Notes: a model not told the origin generated them from the letters alone. A stretch of 64,000 nucleotides of DNA from Brachybacterium phenoliresistens (GCF_000576425.1 NZ_KK070001.1:20499-84498), one strand, 5' to 3'; shown: positions 19,019 to 28,590, numbered from the stretch's first letter. Numbers and translations are program-made.

Positions 19019-19040
19019 CGATGGGGAGCCCTCCCCATCG
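19019..19040 (+). terminator. Perfect 10-bp hairpin after the MerR gene
   Basis: CGATGGGGAG / CTCCCCATCG around a 2-base centre, 28 bp past the MerR stop, no T-tract. Likely terminator. Confidence 0.5.
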
Positions 19041-19144
19041 ACACCCCGCCGTCCCGTCCACCAGCATGGTCCCAGGCGTCCGATTCCCGAGGACCCTCCC
19101 GGGACCGGAGCCCGGCCACGGGCGCCTGGCAGGAGGAGACCGCC

Positions 19145-19465
19145 ATGTCCATCACGCGCACCCGTTCCGCCCTCGCCCTCGCACCGCTGGCCGTGCTGGC
19201 CCTCGCGGGCTGCAGCTTCTCCGCCGGCGGGGCCAGCCTCGACCAGGAGGAGGTCGAGCAGCAGATCACCGACAAGCTCACCGAGCAGGTCGGGCAGGCC
19301 CCGGACGACGTCACCTGCCCGGGCGACCTCGAGGCCGAGGAGGGCGCCACCATGACCTGCGTGCTCTCCGCGGGCGGCGAGACCATCGACGTCACGGTCA
19401 CGGTGACCGGCGTCGACGGCACGGACGTCCAGTTCGACATCCAGGTGGCCGACGCCGTGAACTGA
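19145..19465 (+). CDS. DUF4333 family lipoprotein
   Basis: 106-residue secreted lipoprotein. A signal peptide ends in lipobox LAGC. The mature part has a conserved Cys pair (VTCPGDL and MTCVLS) in the arrangement of the DUF4333 domain, common in actinobacterial envelope lipoproteins of unknown function. AGGAGG stands 7 nt before the ATG. Single gene between MerR and the chromate transporter. Confidence 0.8.
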   Translation: MSITRTRSALALAPLAVLALAGCSFSAGGASLDQEEVEQQITDKLTEQVGQAPDDVTCPGDLEAEEGATMTCVLSAGGETIDVTVTVTGVDGTDVQFDIQVADAVN

Positions 19466-19482
19466 GCCGCGACAATGGCGGC

Positions 19483-20724
19483 ATGGATGCCCCGGCCGCA
19501 CCAGGCCCCGCCCCCGCCCGCACCGGGACCGCCCGGGAGGTGCTGCTGGTCTTCGGCCGGCTGGGCCTGACCTCCTTCGGCGGCCCCGTCGCCCACCTCG
19601 GCTACTTCCACGAGGCCTTCGTGGTGCGCCGCCGATGGCTGTCCGAGGCGCAGTACGCCGACCTCGTGGCGCTGTGCCAGTTCCTGCCCGGCCCCGCCTC
19701 CAGCCAGGTCGGCATGGCGATCGGCCTCCAGCGCGCGGGACTGCGCGGGCTGCTGGCGGCCTGGGCCGCGTTCACGCTGCCCTCCGCCGTGCTGATGGTG
19801 GCGGTCGCCGCCGGGGTCGGCGCTCTCGGCGTCGACGCCGGCGCGGGCTGGCTGCTGGGGCTGAAGGCCGCCGCGGCCGCGGTGGTCGCCCATGCCGTGA
19901 TCACCATGGCCCGCAGCCTCGCGCCCGATGCGCCCCGCGCGAGCATCGCCGCCCTCGCGATGATCCTCGTGCTCCTGATCCCCGGGCCGTTCGTGCAGGT
20001 CGCCGCGATCGTGGCGGCGGGGCTGGTGGGCGCGGCCCTGCTCGGGCGCGAGGACGCGGAACCGGGCGATGCGACGCCGGAGGCTGCGGCAGGGTCGAGC
20101 CCGGCGCCGCCGGGCTCGCGGCGGCTGGCCCTCGGAGCCCTGGTGGCCTTCGCGGTGCTGATCCTCGGCCTCCCGCTGCTGGCTGCGGCGACCGGGGACC
20201 CGTCCCTGCGCCTGGCGGACGTGATGTACCGCGCCGGCGCCCTCGTGTTCGGCGGCGGGCACGTCGTGCTGCCGCTGCTGGAGACCGGCACGGTGCAGAC
20301 CGGCATGGTGGACGCGCAGACCTTCCTCGCCGGCTACGGGGCGGCGCAGGCCGTGCCGGGCCCGCTGTTCACGCTCTCCGCCTTCCTGGGGTTCTCGGCC
20401 GGCGGCGGGGCCGGCGGCCTGGTGGGCGCGGCGATCGCGCTGGGGGCGATGTTCTTGCCGGGGGCGCTGCTGGTCGTCGGCGCCCTGCCCTTCTGGGAGC
20501 GGCTGCGCAGCGCCCCGCGAGCCCGCCGCGCCCTGCGGGGCACGAATGCGGCGGTGGTGGGGATCCTCGCCGCCGCGCTCTACGACCCGGTGCTCACCCA
20601 GGGCGCGGCGAGCCCGGCGACGCTCGGTCTCGCGGTCGCCGCCCTGGTGGCGCTGATGTTCTGGCGCGTGCCCGCGTGGGCCGTGGTGCTCGCGGCGGGG
20701 GCCGTCGGCGCGATCGCCCTGTAG
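19483..20724 (+). CDS. chrA: Chromate transporter, ChrA family
   Basis: 413-residue two-domain CHR protein. The N-terminal CHR repeat has FGRLGLTSFGGPVAHLGYF and QFLPGPASSQ. The C-terminal repeat has FGGGHVVLPLLE and AVPGPLFT. About ten to twelve membrane helices are separated by an Ala/Pro-rich cytoplasmic linker near residue 200. It is expected to export chromate; some homologues have other anion substrates. ATG at 19483 follows GACAAT by 6 nt, so the mRNA may be leaderless. Confidence 0.9.
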   Translation: MDAPAAPGPAPARTGTAREVLLVFGRLGLTSFGGPVAHLGYFHEAFVVRRRWLSEAQYADLVALCQFLPGPASSQVGMAIGLQRAGLRGLLAAWAAFTLPSAVLMVAVAAGVGALGVDAGAGWLLGLKAAAAAVVAHAVITMARSLAPDAPRASIAALAMILVLLIPGPFVQVAAIVAAGLVGAALLGREDAEPGDATPEAAAGSSPAPPGSRRLALGALVAFAVLILGLPLLAAATGDPSLRLADVMYRAGALVFGGGHVVLPLLETGTVQTGMVDAQTFLAGYGAAQAVPGPLFTLSAFLGFSAGGGAGGLVGAAIALGAMFLPGALLVVGALPFWERLRSAPRARRALRGTNAAVVGILAAALYDPVLTQGAASPATLGLAVAALVALMFWRVPAWAVVLAAGAVGAIAL

Positions 20725-20775
20725 GGCCGGCCCTCCGCCTCCGCCGCCGCCGGGTCGTGGAGGTCGCCCTGACCA

Positions 20776-20804
20776 TTGACAGGGTGTGGCGGCCGCCACA
20801 GGCT
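20776..20804 (+). promoter_or_regulatory. Promoter of the VOC-family gene
   Basis: TTGACA (20776-20781), 17 bp, CAGGCT (20799-20804), then 6 nt to the ATG at 20811. The geometry predicts a leaderless message. Confidence 0.5.
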
Positions 20805-20810
20805 GGGGGC

Positions 20811-21290
20811 ATGACACGTGTGAAGACCTGGCTCTGGTTCGACGGCGGGGTGGACGAGGCGGCCGAGTTCTACGTCTCCCTCATCCCCGGCTCCCGCATC
20901 GTCTCGACGATGCCCTACACCCCGGTCGAGGACAGCCCGGGCGGCGCCCCGCCCGAGGGGCAGTCCCTGGCCGTCGAGATCGAGCTCGCCGGCGTGCCGT
21001 ACGCCCTGCTCAACGGCGGGCCGCACTTCCCGCAGAGCGAAGCCGTCTCGATCGAGGTCGCCGTGGACTCGCAGGAGGAGATCGACCGGCTGTGGGACGC
21101 GATCGTCGGCGGTGGGGGCCAGGAGTCCCAGTGCGGCTGGTGCAAGGACCGGTGGGGCGTCTCCTGGCAGATCACCCCGCAGCGCCTCTACGAGCTGCTC
21201 GAGGGACCCCACGCCGCCGCCGTCACCGCGGAGATGTTCACCCAGCGCAAGCTCGACATCGCCCGGCTCGAAGCCGCGGCCGGCGTCTGA
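20811..21290 (+). CDS. VOC-family protein (PhnB / 3-demethylubiquinone methyltransferase-like fold)
   Basis: 159-residue vicinal-oxygen-chelate fold protein. VKTWLWFDGGVDEAAEFYVSL and CGWCKDRWGVSWQITP are the standard ends of the PhnB-type subgroup. In this group the metal ligands are often lost and functions are unknown. Starts at ATG 20811. The dihydrofolate-reductase-like gene follows 8 bp later and is probably co-transcribed. Confidence 0.85.
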   Translation: MTRVKTWLWFDGGVDEAAEFYVSLIPGSRIVSTMPYTPVEDSPGGAPPEGQSLAVEIELAGVPYALLNGGPHFPQSEAVSIEVAVDSQEEIDRLWDAIVGGGGQESQCGWCKDRWGVSWQITPQRLYELLEGPHAAAVTAEMFTQRKLDIARLEAAAGV

Positions 21291-21298
21291 GCGCGGCG

Positions 21299-21862
21299 AT
21301 GGGCAAGGTCACCTGGGGGTTCACCAGCTCCCTCGACGGCTTCATCGCAGGACCCGGGCACGACATGAGCTGGCTGTCCGCCGCCGAGGAGCTCGACGAG
21401 CAGACGGTCCAGGAGATGGCCGATGCGGTGGGGGTGATCATCTCGGGCCGGGACGGCTACGACGCCGCGCGGGCCCAGGCCGACGAGAGGGACGAGCTGA
21501 CCGCCGAGGCCTACGGCGGCCGATGGGACGGCACCGAGATCATCCTGACGCACCGTCCGCAGGAGATCGCCGACGACCCCGCGATCATGCCCCTGGACTG
21601 CCACATCACCGAGGCCGTGCGCCGCGCCCGGGAGATCGCCGGGGACAAGGACGTGCAGATCATCAGCGCCCAGATCGCCCGGCAGGCCCTCGAGCACGAT
21701 CTGATCGACGAGATGCAGGTGTTCGTCGCCCCCGTGATGCTGGGCGACGGCATCCGGATCTACGAGGTCGCCGGCGGCCGCCGCGTGGACTGGGAGCTGG
21801 TGCAGATCCTCGATCGCAGCCCTCGGTCGTGCGGCCGGGTCTATCGGCCCCGACGGGCCTGA
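21299..21862 (+). CDS. RibD C-terminal / dihydrofolate reductase-like protein
   Basis: 187-residue protein of the RibD_C fold. GKVTWGFTSSLDGFIAGPGHDMSWL at the N-terminus, IISGRDGYD and DEMQVFVAPVMLGDGIRIYE define it. These free-standing proteins are probably NADPH-dependent reductases but are rarely characterised; it is not part of the riboflavin operon at 39.9-43.8 kb. Follows the VOC gene by 8 bp. Confidence 0.85.
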   Translation: MGKVTWGFTSSLDGFIAGPGHDMSWLSAAEELDEQTVQEMADAVGVIISGRDGYDAARAQADERDELTAEAYGGRWDGTEIILTHRPQEIADDPAIMPLDCHITEAVRRAREIAGDKDVQIISAQIARQALEHDLIDEMQVFVAPVMLGDGIRIYEVAGGRRVDWELVQILDRSPRSCGRVYRPRRA

Positions 21863-21923
21863 CCCGCCGCACCGGAACGACGGGACCCGCCCGAGGGAGG
21901 AGAGCCCGACGGAGGAGAGCAGG

Positions 21924-23003
21924 ATGCGCGACCTGGACCTCTCGGCCCTGGGCCGCGGCAGCGGGGCCCGGGCCCGGCTGCGCGTGCTGGCCGAGAGCCC
22001 GCTGCTGCTCATGGGGACCACGGTCGTCGTGCTCCTGGTGCTGGTCCCGGCCATCGTGCTGGTCGTGGTCCTCGCATCGGGCGCTCCGCTCGACGGCGGG
22101 ATGCTGGCCTTCCTCGGGATTCTCCTCCTGGGCGGGATCCTCGGGCTCGTCGACGTCCGGCGGCGGACCGCGACGTCGGGAGGGGTCGAGGCCTTCGCCG
22201 AGGCCAACGGTCTCGACCTGATCCGCGAGTCCCCCGCCCGGGACTACGGGGCCCACCGGTTCCGCACCGGGAGCCGCATCGTCCGGGAATCGGTGCGCAC
22301 CCGCGAGGCACGGCTGCGCGAGATCGGCGACGCCTGGCCGATGACCCTCCCCGAGGTGGGGATCAGCGCCGCGACCGGCGTCCGCGTCGGCGGGCCGCGC
22401 ACGGCCGAGGTCTTCCTGCGCGCCCGCCTCAGCGCCCCGGTGCGCGCTCCGCTCGTCCACGACGGCCGGGAGGCCGTGACCTCCGACGGGCAGGAGGACC
22501 GCGCCGACGGGTCCACGCCCTTCGTCAGCCCCGAGATGGACCGTGACCTGCGGGCCTTCGCCGGCCCCTACACCCTGGAGATCTCCGGGCAGGAGGTCGT
22601 CCTGTGCGGGAGCAGACCCCTGGACGCCTCCCGCGCGGAGCGCGTCCAGGAGGCCGCGGTCCTCGTCGAGGCCCTCGCCTCCCGGACCGAGGCGCTGCTG
22701 GTGGACGACGCGGCGGGCGGGCCCCACGCCCCCGTTCCCTGGGCGGCCGCGACCGGGCCGCACCACCCCGCCCCGCCGCGGCGGGGCGCGCGCCGCCCCG
22801 TGGTGGTGCTCCTGGGGGTGCTGGCCCTGCTGGTGGTCGTCCCCGTCGCCCTGGCCGTGGTCATGTCCTCGATCGACCATGTCCTCCTGGGCCGGGAGGT
22901 GCTGGCGAAGGCGGTCGTCGGGGTCGCCGTCGTGCTCATCCTCGGCATCGTGGCGGCGGTCGCCCGATGGATGACGGCCGGCCGCGGCGCCCCGCGGCGC
23001 TGA
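21924..23003 (+). CDS. Hypothetical membrane protein
   Basis: 359 residues, unrecognised. Two adjacent membrane helices lie near residues 29-52 and 56-76. A soluble Arg/Glu-rich middle of about 190 residues follows, then two further helices near 290-315 and 325-345. The middle segment has alternating beta-like and helical stretches but no motif I can name. AGGAG lies 7 nt upstream. Convergent with the XRE regulator, 6 bp apart. Confidence 0.75.
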   Translation: MRDLDLSALGRGSGARARLRVLAESPLLLMGTTVVVLLVLVPAIVLVVVLASGAPLDGGMLAFLGILLLGGILGLVDVRRRTATSGGVEAFAEANGLDLIRESPARDYGAHRFRTGSRIVRESVRTREARLREIGDAWPMTLPEVGISAATGVRVGGPRTAEVFLRARLSAPVRAPLVHDGREAVTSDGQEDRADGSTPFVSPEMDRDLRAFAGPYTLEISGQEVVLCGSRPLDASRAERVQEAAVLVEALASRTEALLVDDAAGGPHAPVPWAAATGPHHPAPPRRGARRPVVVLLGVLALLVVVPVALAVVMSSIDHVLLGREVLAKAVVGVAVVLILGIVAAVARWMTAGRGAPRR

Positions 23004-23009
23004 ACGGCC

Positions 23010-23894
23010 TCACCAGGAGGCGAGCAGCCGCAGCGCCTCGGCGGAGCCGCTGCCGGCCGCGGCGGTGTGGGTGAGCAGGCGCTGGCCATCGGCCTCGGGG
23101 AGGTGGAGCACCGCGTAGTCCAGCGTCAGCTCCCCCACCTCGGGGTGGCGAAGGCGCCGGGTGCCGCGGGTGCACAGGCGCACATCATGCTCGGCCCAGA
23201 GCGCGGCGAACTCGGCGCTGTGCACGCTGAGCTCTCCCACCAGCTGGGCGAGGCGGCGGTCCTCCGCGAAACGCGCCGCCACGTACCGCAGGGAGGCGAC
23301 GGCGAGCGCGGCCTCCTCGGGCCAGTCGACGTAGCGGTCCCGCATGTGCTCGTCGCGGAAGAGCAGGGAGAAGAGGTTGGGCCGGGCGGCGGGGCTGCGA
23401 GGGGCCTCGGGATGCAGGTGCCCGGCCAGCAGGCGGTGCCCGGCGCGGTTCCAGGCGAGCACGTCGCCGAACCGTCCCAGGATCATCGCCGGCACCGGGT
23501 CCATGGCCTGCAGGAGCTGCACGGCACCGGGATCGGCGCTCTCCTCCCGCGGCGCCGCGGTGCGCGCCCGGGCGGCCGGACGGGCGAGGGCGAACAGGTG
23601 GGACTGCTCGTCCTCGTCCAGCTGCAGCGCCCTCGCGAGCGCCGTGATCACGGCATCGGAGGCGTTCTGCGACTGCCCCTGCTCCAGCCGCGTCAGGTAC
23701 GTCATCGAGACCCCGGCGAGCTGGGCGAGCTCCTCGCGCCGCAGCCCCGGGACCCGGCGGCGGCCGAAGCTGCGCACCCCGGCCTCCTGCGGGCTCAGCC
23801 GGTCCCGGCGCGAGCGCAGGAACTCCCCCAGCTCGGTGACGGGACGCTCCGTCTCCTCCGTGCCCGCGACGGGGCCGATCCTCTCGGATTCCAT
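23010..23894 (-). CDS. XRE-family regulator with MmyB-like C-terminal domain
   Basis: 294-residue regulator. The N-terminal helix-turn-helix spans VPGLRREELAQLAGVSMTYL and RLEQGQSQNASDAV. The C-terminal MmyB-type ligand domain has ILGRFGDVLAWNRAGHRLL and the terminal pattern WAEHDVR...RLRHPEVGELTLDY. Members bind fatty acids or related ligands and usually control a nearby redox or efflux gene; here the divergent MFS exporter at 23996 is the obvious candidate, about 100 bp away. Confidence 0.9.
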   Translation of the reverse strand: MESERIGPVAGTEETERPVTELGEFLRSRRDRLSPQEAGVRSFGRRRVPGLRREELAQLAGVSMTYLTRLEQGQSQNASDAVITALARALQLDEDEQSHLFALARPAARARTAAPREESADPGAVQLLQAMDPVPAMILGRFGDVLAWNRAGHRLLAGHLHPEAPRSPAARPNLFSLLFRDEHMRDRYVDWPEEAALAVASLRYVAARFAEDRRLAQLVGELSVHSAEFAALWAEHDVRLCTRGTRRLRHPEVGELTLDYAVLHLPEADGQRLLTHTAAAGSGSAEALRLLASW

Positions 23895-23995
23895 GGCTCC
23901 ATCCTCGCGCAGCGCCAACGCCGCAGCCTGCCCCTGCCGGTGCCAGGCTGCCCAGGGTGCTGGCTCCCGCCCGCGGGCGCCTCGAGCCTGGATCC

Positions 23996-25405
23996 ATGAC
24001 TCCGACACAGACGACCGCCGCCGGCCCCCGGGCCGCGGACCGCTTCACCCCGATCCAGAGCATCGCCATGGCCGTGCTGCTCACCGCGAACCTCACCCTC
24101 GCGATCGACTTCTCGATCCTCACGGTGGCCCTGCCCCACATCGGCCGGGAGCTGGGATTCGCCACCGCCGCGCTGCCATGGATCGTGACCTCCTTCGCGC
24201 TGTGCGCGGCAGGGTTCACGCTGTTCTTCGGGCGGGTCGCGGACCTGTTCGGGCGGCGGCGCCTGTTCCTCGCCGGGATGGTGCTGCTGGGGGCGTCCTC
24301 GCTGCTCGGGGGCCTGGCCGCCGGGCCGGTGCTGCTGATCGCGGCCCGCATCGGGCAGGGCCTGGCCACCGCGATGGTCACCCCGGCGGCCCTCGCGCTG
24401 ATGACCACGATGTTCCCCGAGGGTCCGGCCCGCTCGCGGGCCCTGGGGCTCAACGGTGCGCTGATGGCCGCCGGGTTCACCGCCGGCGCCGTGCTCGGCG
24501 GGCTGCTCACCGGCGCCGTGTCCTGGCGGTGGGCGTTCTTCCTCAACGTGGCGGTGGCCCTGCTGGCCGTGCTCGTGGGTCCGCGCGTTCTGCACGAGCC
24601 CGAGCGCGCCCCGCGGACGCGGGTGGACGCCGCCGGCGCCGTCACCGTGACGGCGACGCTGCTCGCCCTGGTGCTGGGCGTGGACCTCGCCGGCCGGTCC
24701 GGCTGGGACGACCCGGCCGCGGCGGGACTGATCCTGCTCGCCCTCGTCCTGGGAGCGGTGTTCGTGCTCGTGGAGACCCGGGCCGCTGCCCCGCTGGTGG
24801 ATCTCGCCCTGCTGCGCCGCCGCACCGTCGCCGGCGGCAACCTCGCCGGGCTGCTCGCCTTCGCCACCGAGACCGCCCTGGTCTTCCTGCTCACCCTCCA
24901 CCTCCAGGAGATCCTCGGGTTCAGCGCGGTGGCCGCCGGGCTGATCCTGGGGGTGCTGGGGCTGGGCACCGTGATCGGCGGGCTGCTCGCCCCGCGGGTC
25001 ATCTGCCGCATCGGCGCGCCCGCCACGATCGTCCTGGGCCTGCTCACCCAGGGGGCCGCGACCGCCCCGCTGGCGCTGCTGCCGGCCTCGCGGGGATGGC
25101 TGGCGGCGCTCGTGCTGCTCGCGTTCCTGGGCGGGGCGGCCAACCTGGTCGCGATCGTCGGCTCCGTGGTGACGGCGACCAGCGCGGTCCCGGGGTCGCA
25201 GCAGGGCCTGGCCACGGGTCTGGTGACCATGAACCAGCAGGTCGGCATCGCCCTGGGGACCCCGGTGCTGGCCGCCGTCGCCACCGCCGTCGCGGCGACC
25301 TCCCTGCTGGGCGGCCTGCGGCTCGCGATCGGGGTCGATGCCCTGCTGTGCCTGCTGGCCGCCGTCCTCGCCGCGGTCCTGCTGCGGCGGGCGCCGCGGG
25401 ATTGA
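23996..25405 (+). CDS. MFS drug-export protein (EmrB/QacA type)
   Basis: 469-residue major-facilitator exporter. Motif A-like GRVADLFGRRRLF follows helix 2, and TLAIDFSILTVALPHIGREL matches the D1 motif of 14-helix drug:H+ antiporters. Hydrophobicity suggests 13-14 spans. Divergent from the MmyB-type regulator, which probably controls it. Substrate unknown. Confidence 0.9.
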   Translation: MTPTQTTAAGPRAADRFTPIQSIAMAVLLTANLTLAIDFSILTVALPHIGRELGFATAALPWIVTSFALCAAGFTLFFGRVADLFGRRRLFLAGMVLLGASSLLGGLAAGPVLLIAARIGQGLATAMVTPAALALMTTMFPEGPARSRALGLNGALMAAGFTAGAVLGGLLTGAVSWRWAFFLNVAVALLAVLVGPRVLHEPERAPRTRVDAAGAVTVTATLLALVLGVDLAGRSGWDDPAAAGLILLALVLGAVFVLVETRAAAPLVDLALLRRRTVAGGNLAGLLAFATETALVFLLTLHLQEILGFSAVAAGLILGVLGLGTVIGGLLAPRVICRIGAPATIVLGLLTQGAATAPLALLPASRGWLAALVLLAFLGGAANLVAIVGSVVTATSAVPGSQQGLATGLVTMNQQVGIALGTPVLAAVATAVAATSLLGGLRLAIGVDALLCLLAAVLAAVLLRRAPRD

Positions 25406-25434
25406 TGGACCCCCGGGCCGGGGCCCGGCAGACT
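25406..25434 (+). promoter_or_regulatory. Promoter of the lipoprotein gene at 25441
   Basis: TGGACC (25406-25411), 17 bp, CAGACT (25429-25434), then 6 nt to ATG 25441. No ribosome-binding site is present, consistent with a leaderless transcript. Confidence 0.45.
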
Positions 25435-25440
25435 GGTCGC

Positions 25441-26436
25441 ATGAGAACTCTGCGACGGATCGCCGCCGCCGGCACCCTGGCCCTGGGCCTCGCCGTCACC
25501 GGCGGCGCCTGCACGGGACTGCTCCCCGGCGCGGGCGACGATCCGCTCTCCCGCGCCCTGGCCGTCACCCCCGCCGGCCAGGGGGCGGAGACGGAGCTGT
25601 ACGTCTCCGACATCGCCGCGGCCCGTGCGCTGGGCGTCTTCGAGGACGCCGAGTCGCCGTTCGCCGCGCTGGGCACCGGGGGCCTGGGCCCGTTCCGCGA
25701 GTACGCCCTCGCGGCCCCCGAGCAGGTCCCCTCCCCGGAGGCCGAGGAGGCGCTCGCGGTGAGCATCGGCCAGCCGCCCCGGGCGTCGTTCCGCTTCAGC
25801 GGGATGGATCCCGAGGCGCTGGACCACCTGTTCGCGCACCATGACGCGGGGCGCGAGGACGTGGGAGAGGGCGAGCTGCTGGTGCGCCGCGGCCCCGGAG
25901 AGCTGGACATCGCCGATCCCCTGGGCACCCCCGCCGCCCTGGGCTACTACAACGCCGTCTGGTACACCGACGACGTCCTCGCCGGCAGCCCCGACGAGGC
26001 GATCACCCGGGCCTGGGGCGACCCGGAGACCACCCTCGCCGAGGCGGGGACGTACGAGGAGCTCGCCGGCTGCCTGGGCGAGGACGTGGTCGGCGCCTAC
26101 CTCTCGCGCGAGGGCGCGAGCATCGACCCCCTGCCCGGAGGGGTGGCGGGCCTGGCCACCGCCACCACCGGCACCAGCGCCGAGGACTGGCGGGACGTGC
26201 TGTGCCTGGAGCTGCCCGACGAGGCCTCCGCCCAGGACCTCGCCGACGCCATCGAGGCCGCCGTCTCCGACGGCGCGGACCCGATCACCGCCCGACCCTG
26301 GTCGGAGATCCTCGGGGACGCGGACGTCGAGGTCATCGGCTCGCAGGTGCGGGTCACCTCGCAGGCCCGCGGCGGCATCTTCCTCGCCGTGATCACCCAG
26401 CAGGCCCTGCCCGGCCTGCTCACCGCGCAGCCCTGA
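25441..26436 (+). CDS. Hypothetical secreted protein, possible lipoprotein
   Basis: 331 residues, unrecognised. A signal peptide (MRTLRRIAAAGTLALGLAV) ends near TGGAC, a non-canonical lipobox whose Cys is at about residue 24. The mature part is acidic and alternates alpha and beta elements, with two later Cys (ELAGCLGED and DVLCLEL) that could pair. No catalytic motif seen. Stand-alone gene with its own promoter. Confidence 0.75.
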   Translation: MRTLRRIAAAGTLALGLAVTGGACTGLLPGAGDDPLSRALAVTPAGQGAETELYVSDIAAARALGVFEDAESPFAALGTGGLGPFREYALAAPEQVPSPEAEEALAVSIGQPPRASFRFSGMDPEALDHLFAHHDAGREDVGEGELLVRRGPGELDIADPLGTPAALGYYNAVWYTDDVLAGSPDEAITRAWGDPETTLAEAGTYEELAGCLGEDVVGAYLSREGASIDPLPGGVAGLATATTGTSAEDWRDVLCLELPDEASAQDLADAIEAAVSDGADPITARPWSEILGDADVEVIGSQVRVTSQARGGIFLAVITQQALPGLLTAQP

Positions 26437-26476
26437 CCGCGCTCCGGGGCGGGCCGGCGTCTGCCATGCTGGCCCC

Positions 26477-27328
26477 GTGACCTCCGAGGCCTCCGCCGCC
26501 CCTCCGGATCCCGCCCGCCCGGCCCCGACGACGCCGCCGCTGAGCGCCCGCACCGTGCTGCCCGCCATGGGGGTCGCGCTCTCCGCGTTCCTGCTGTTCG
26601 GGCTGATGCTGCCCGGCTGGGGGCACGCCCTGCTGCTGCTGAGCCTCGGCGCGGCGTGGTGGTCCTCCCGCGAGCTCGCGACGGACCTGGGCCTGATCGG
26701 CCTCGGCATCGCGATCGTGTCGCTGACCTCGGTGGAGGCCGATGTCAGCTGGGACCGGTTCTTCACCATCGGCACCGTGCTGATCCTCGCCGCGCTGGTG
26801 CCCTCGCTGATCGACCGCCTGCTGCTGCACCGCCGCGCCATCGCCTTCCCCTGGCGCACGGGCCGGCCCTGGACCCGCTGGGAGAAGGTGTACCTGGTGG
26901 CGGTGCCGCTGCTGGGCTGGCTGATCCTGCCGTACTACTTCATCACCTCCGGCGCCTACCTCAACTGGCCGCACATCACGGACGGGAGCGAGCTGGCCCG
27001 CTTCTTCGTGGCGGTGAACTTCGTGGGCACCTGGGACGAGCTGTTCTTCATCTGCACGTGCTTCGCGCTGCTGCGCCGGCACTTCCCCGTCTGGCTGGCG
27101 AACCTGCTGCAGGCGACCATCTTCGTGTCCTTCCTGTGGGAGCTGGGCTACCGCGAATGGGGCCCGCTGCTCACCGCCCCCTTCGCCCTGCTGCAGGGCT
27201 GGATCTTCACCCGCACCGGCTCGCTGACCTACGTGCTGATCGTGCACCTGCTGTTCGACGTGATGGTCTTCCTCGCCATCGTCCACGCGCACAACCCCGG
27301 GGTGATGGGCTTCTTCCTGGTCGGGTGA
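26477..27328 (+). CDS. CPBP-like intramembrane protein
   Basis: 283 residues with about eight hydrophobic helices. VNFVGTWDELFFICTCFALL and the late YVLIVHLLFDVMVFL resemble the CPBP/Abi protease signature, but the canonical EExxxR is replaced by a WDELFF pattern, so proteolytic activity is doubtful. GTG at 26477 lies 6 nt after CATGCT. No immunity or bacteriocin partner is nearby. Confidence 0.65.
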   Translation: MTSEASAAPPDPARPAPTTPPLSARTVLPAMGVALSAFLLFGLMLPGWGHALLLLSLGAAWWSSRELATDLGLIGLGIAIVSLTSVEADVSWDRFFTIGTVLILAALVPSLIDRLLLHRRAIAFPWRTGRPWTRWEKVYLVAVPLLGWLILPYYFITSGAYLNWPHITDGSELARFFVAVNFVGTWDELFFICTCFALLRRHFPVWLANLLQATIFVSFLWELGYREWGPLLTAPFALLQGWIFTRTGSLTYVLIVHLLFDVMVFLAIVHAHNPGVMGFFLVG

Positions 27329-27405
27329 GGCCCTGGCCGATCGCCCCGCACGAGCGCATGATGGGAGTGCATCCGAGTTCGCCGCAGAACCCTCAGGAGG
27401 CCGGG

Positions 27406-28590
27406 ATGAGCCAGCAGATCGACCGCATCGTGATCATCGGCGACGGGCTCGCCGGGACGAACGCCGCACAGTCGCTGCGGGAGAGGGGCTTCGCCGGGAG
27501 CATCGTCCTGCTGGGCGCGGAGGAGCACCTCCCCTACGAGCGGCCGCCGCTGTCCAAGGCCGTGCTGCTGGGCGAGGCGGAGCCGGACTCCGCCCGCCTG
27601 CACCCGCGGGACTGGTACGCCGAGCAGGGCATCGACCTGCGCACCGGCGTGCGCGCCGAGGTCATCGACCGCGCGGCGAAGGAGGTGCTCCTGCACGGCG
27701 GCGAGCGTCTGGCCTACGACCGCCTGCTGCTGGCTCCCGGCGCGCAGCCCCGCCGCCTGCCGCATCTCGAGGTTCCGGGGGCCGATGTGTGCCGCCTGCG
27801 CACGATCGACGACTCCGCCGCCCTGAAGGACCGGCTCGCCGGCCGGCTGCTGATCATCGGCGGCGGCTGGATCGGCCTCGAGGTCGCGGCGGCTGCCCGC
27901 CGCGCCGGAGGCAGGGTCACCCTCGCGGTGCGCGGGGCGCTGCCGCTGGCGGGCGTGCTCGGCGACGAGGTCGCCCAGGTGTTCGCCGACCTGCACCGCG
28001 AGCACGACGTGGACCTGCGCACCGGGACCACCGTGGAGGAGGTGCGGCATGTGGAGGACAGGACCCGGGCCCGGCTGTCCGACGGCGAGGACCTCGAGGT
28101 CGACACGATCCTCGTCGGCATCGGCGCCGCGCCCGATGTCGAGCCGGCCGCCGCCGCGGGCCTGGCCGGCCCGGACGGGATCGCGGTCGATGCGGCTCTG
28201 CGCACCGCGGATCCGGACATCTGCGCGGCCGGCGATGCCGCCCTGCACGAGCATCCGCAGCTGGGCCGGATCCGCGTGGACCACTGGGATGCGGCCATCG
28301 AGCAGGGCAGGCACGCGGCCGGCACGCTGCTGGGCGGGCAGGAGCCGTATGCGCGCCTGCCCTACTTCTTCACCGACCAGTACGACCTCGGGATGGAGTA
28401 CGTGGGGCACGTCGGCGCGAAGGGCTTCGACCGCGTGCACCTGGTGGGCGATGTGCCCGGGCGCCTGTTCCGGGCCTACTGGGTCCGCGGGGAGTCCGTG
28501 GTCGCCGGGATGCACGTCAACGACTGGGACGCCATCGACGAGGTGAGGCGCCTGGTGGGCGGCAGCGTCGCCGGGCTGCCGGCCCGCTGA
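27406..28590 (+). CDS. FAD-dependent ferredoxin reductase-like oxidoreductase
   Basis: 394-residue oxidoreductase of the BphA4/RhlE-like ferredoxin reductase family. FAD motif IIGDGLAGTNAA near 11-22, the ERPPLSK segment, NAD motif IIGGGWIGLEVAA, the second FAD motif CAAGDAALHE, and a C-terminal Reductase_C domain (YFFTDQYDLGMEYVG). It passes electrons from NAD(P)H to a small Fe-S protein, usually for a P450 or dioxygenase, none of which is adjacent. AGGAGG is 6 nt before the ATG. Confidence 0.9.
   Translation: MSQQIDRIVIIGDGLAGTNAAQSLRERGFAGSIVLLGAEEHLPYERPPLSKAVLLGEAEPDSARLHPRDWYAEQGIDLRTGVRAEVIDRAAKEVLLHGGERLAYDRLLLAPGAQPRRLPHLEVPGADVCRLRTIDDSAALKDRLAGRLLIIGGGWIGLEVAAAARRAGGRVTLAVRGALPLAGVLGDEVAQVFADLHREHDVDLRTGTTVEEVRHVEDRTRARLSDGEDLEVDTILVGIGAAPDVEPAAAAGLAGPDGIAVDAALRTADPDICAAGDAALHEHPQLGRIRVDHWDAAIEQGRHAAGTLLGGQEPYARLPYFFTDQYDLGMEYVGHVGAKGFDRVHLVGDVPGRLFRAYWVRGESVVAGMHVNDWDAIDEVRRLVGGSVAGLPAR

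Noticed and set aside
26477..27328. Active CPBP protease
   Set aside because: The glutamate pair and Arg of the first catalytic motif are not conserved; only fold similarity is claimed.
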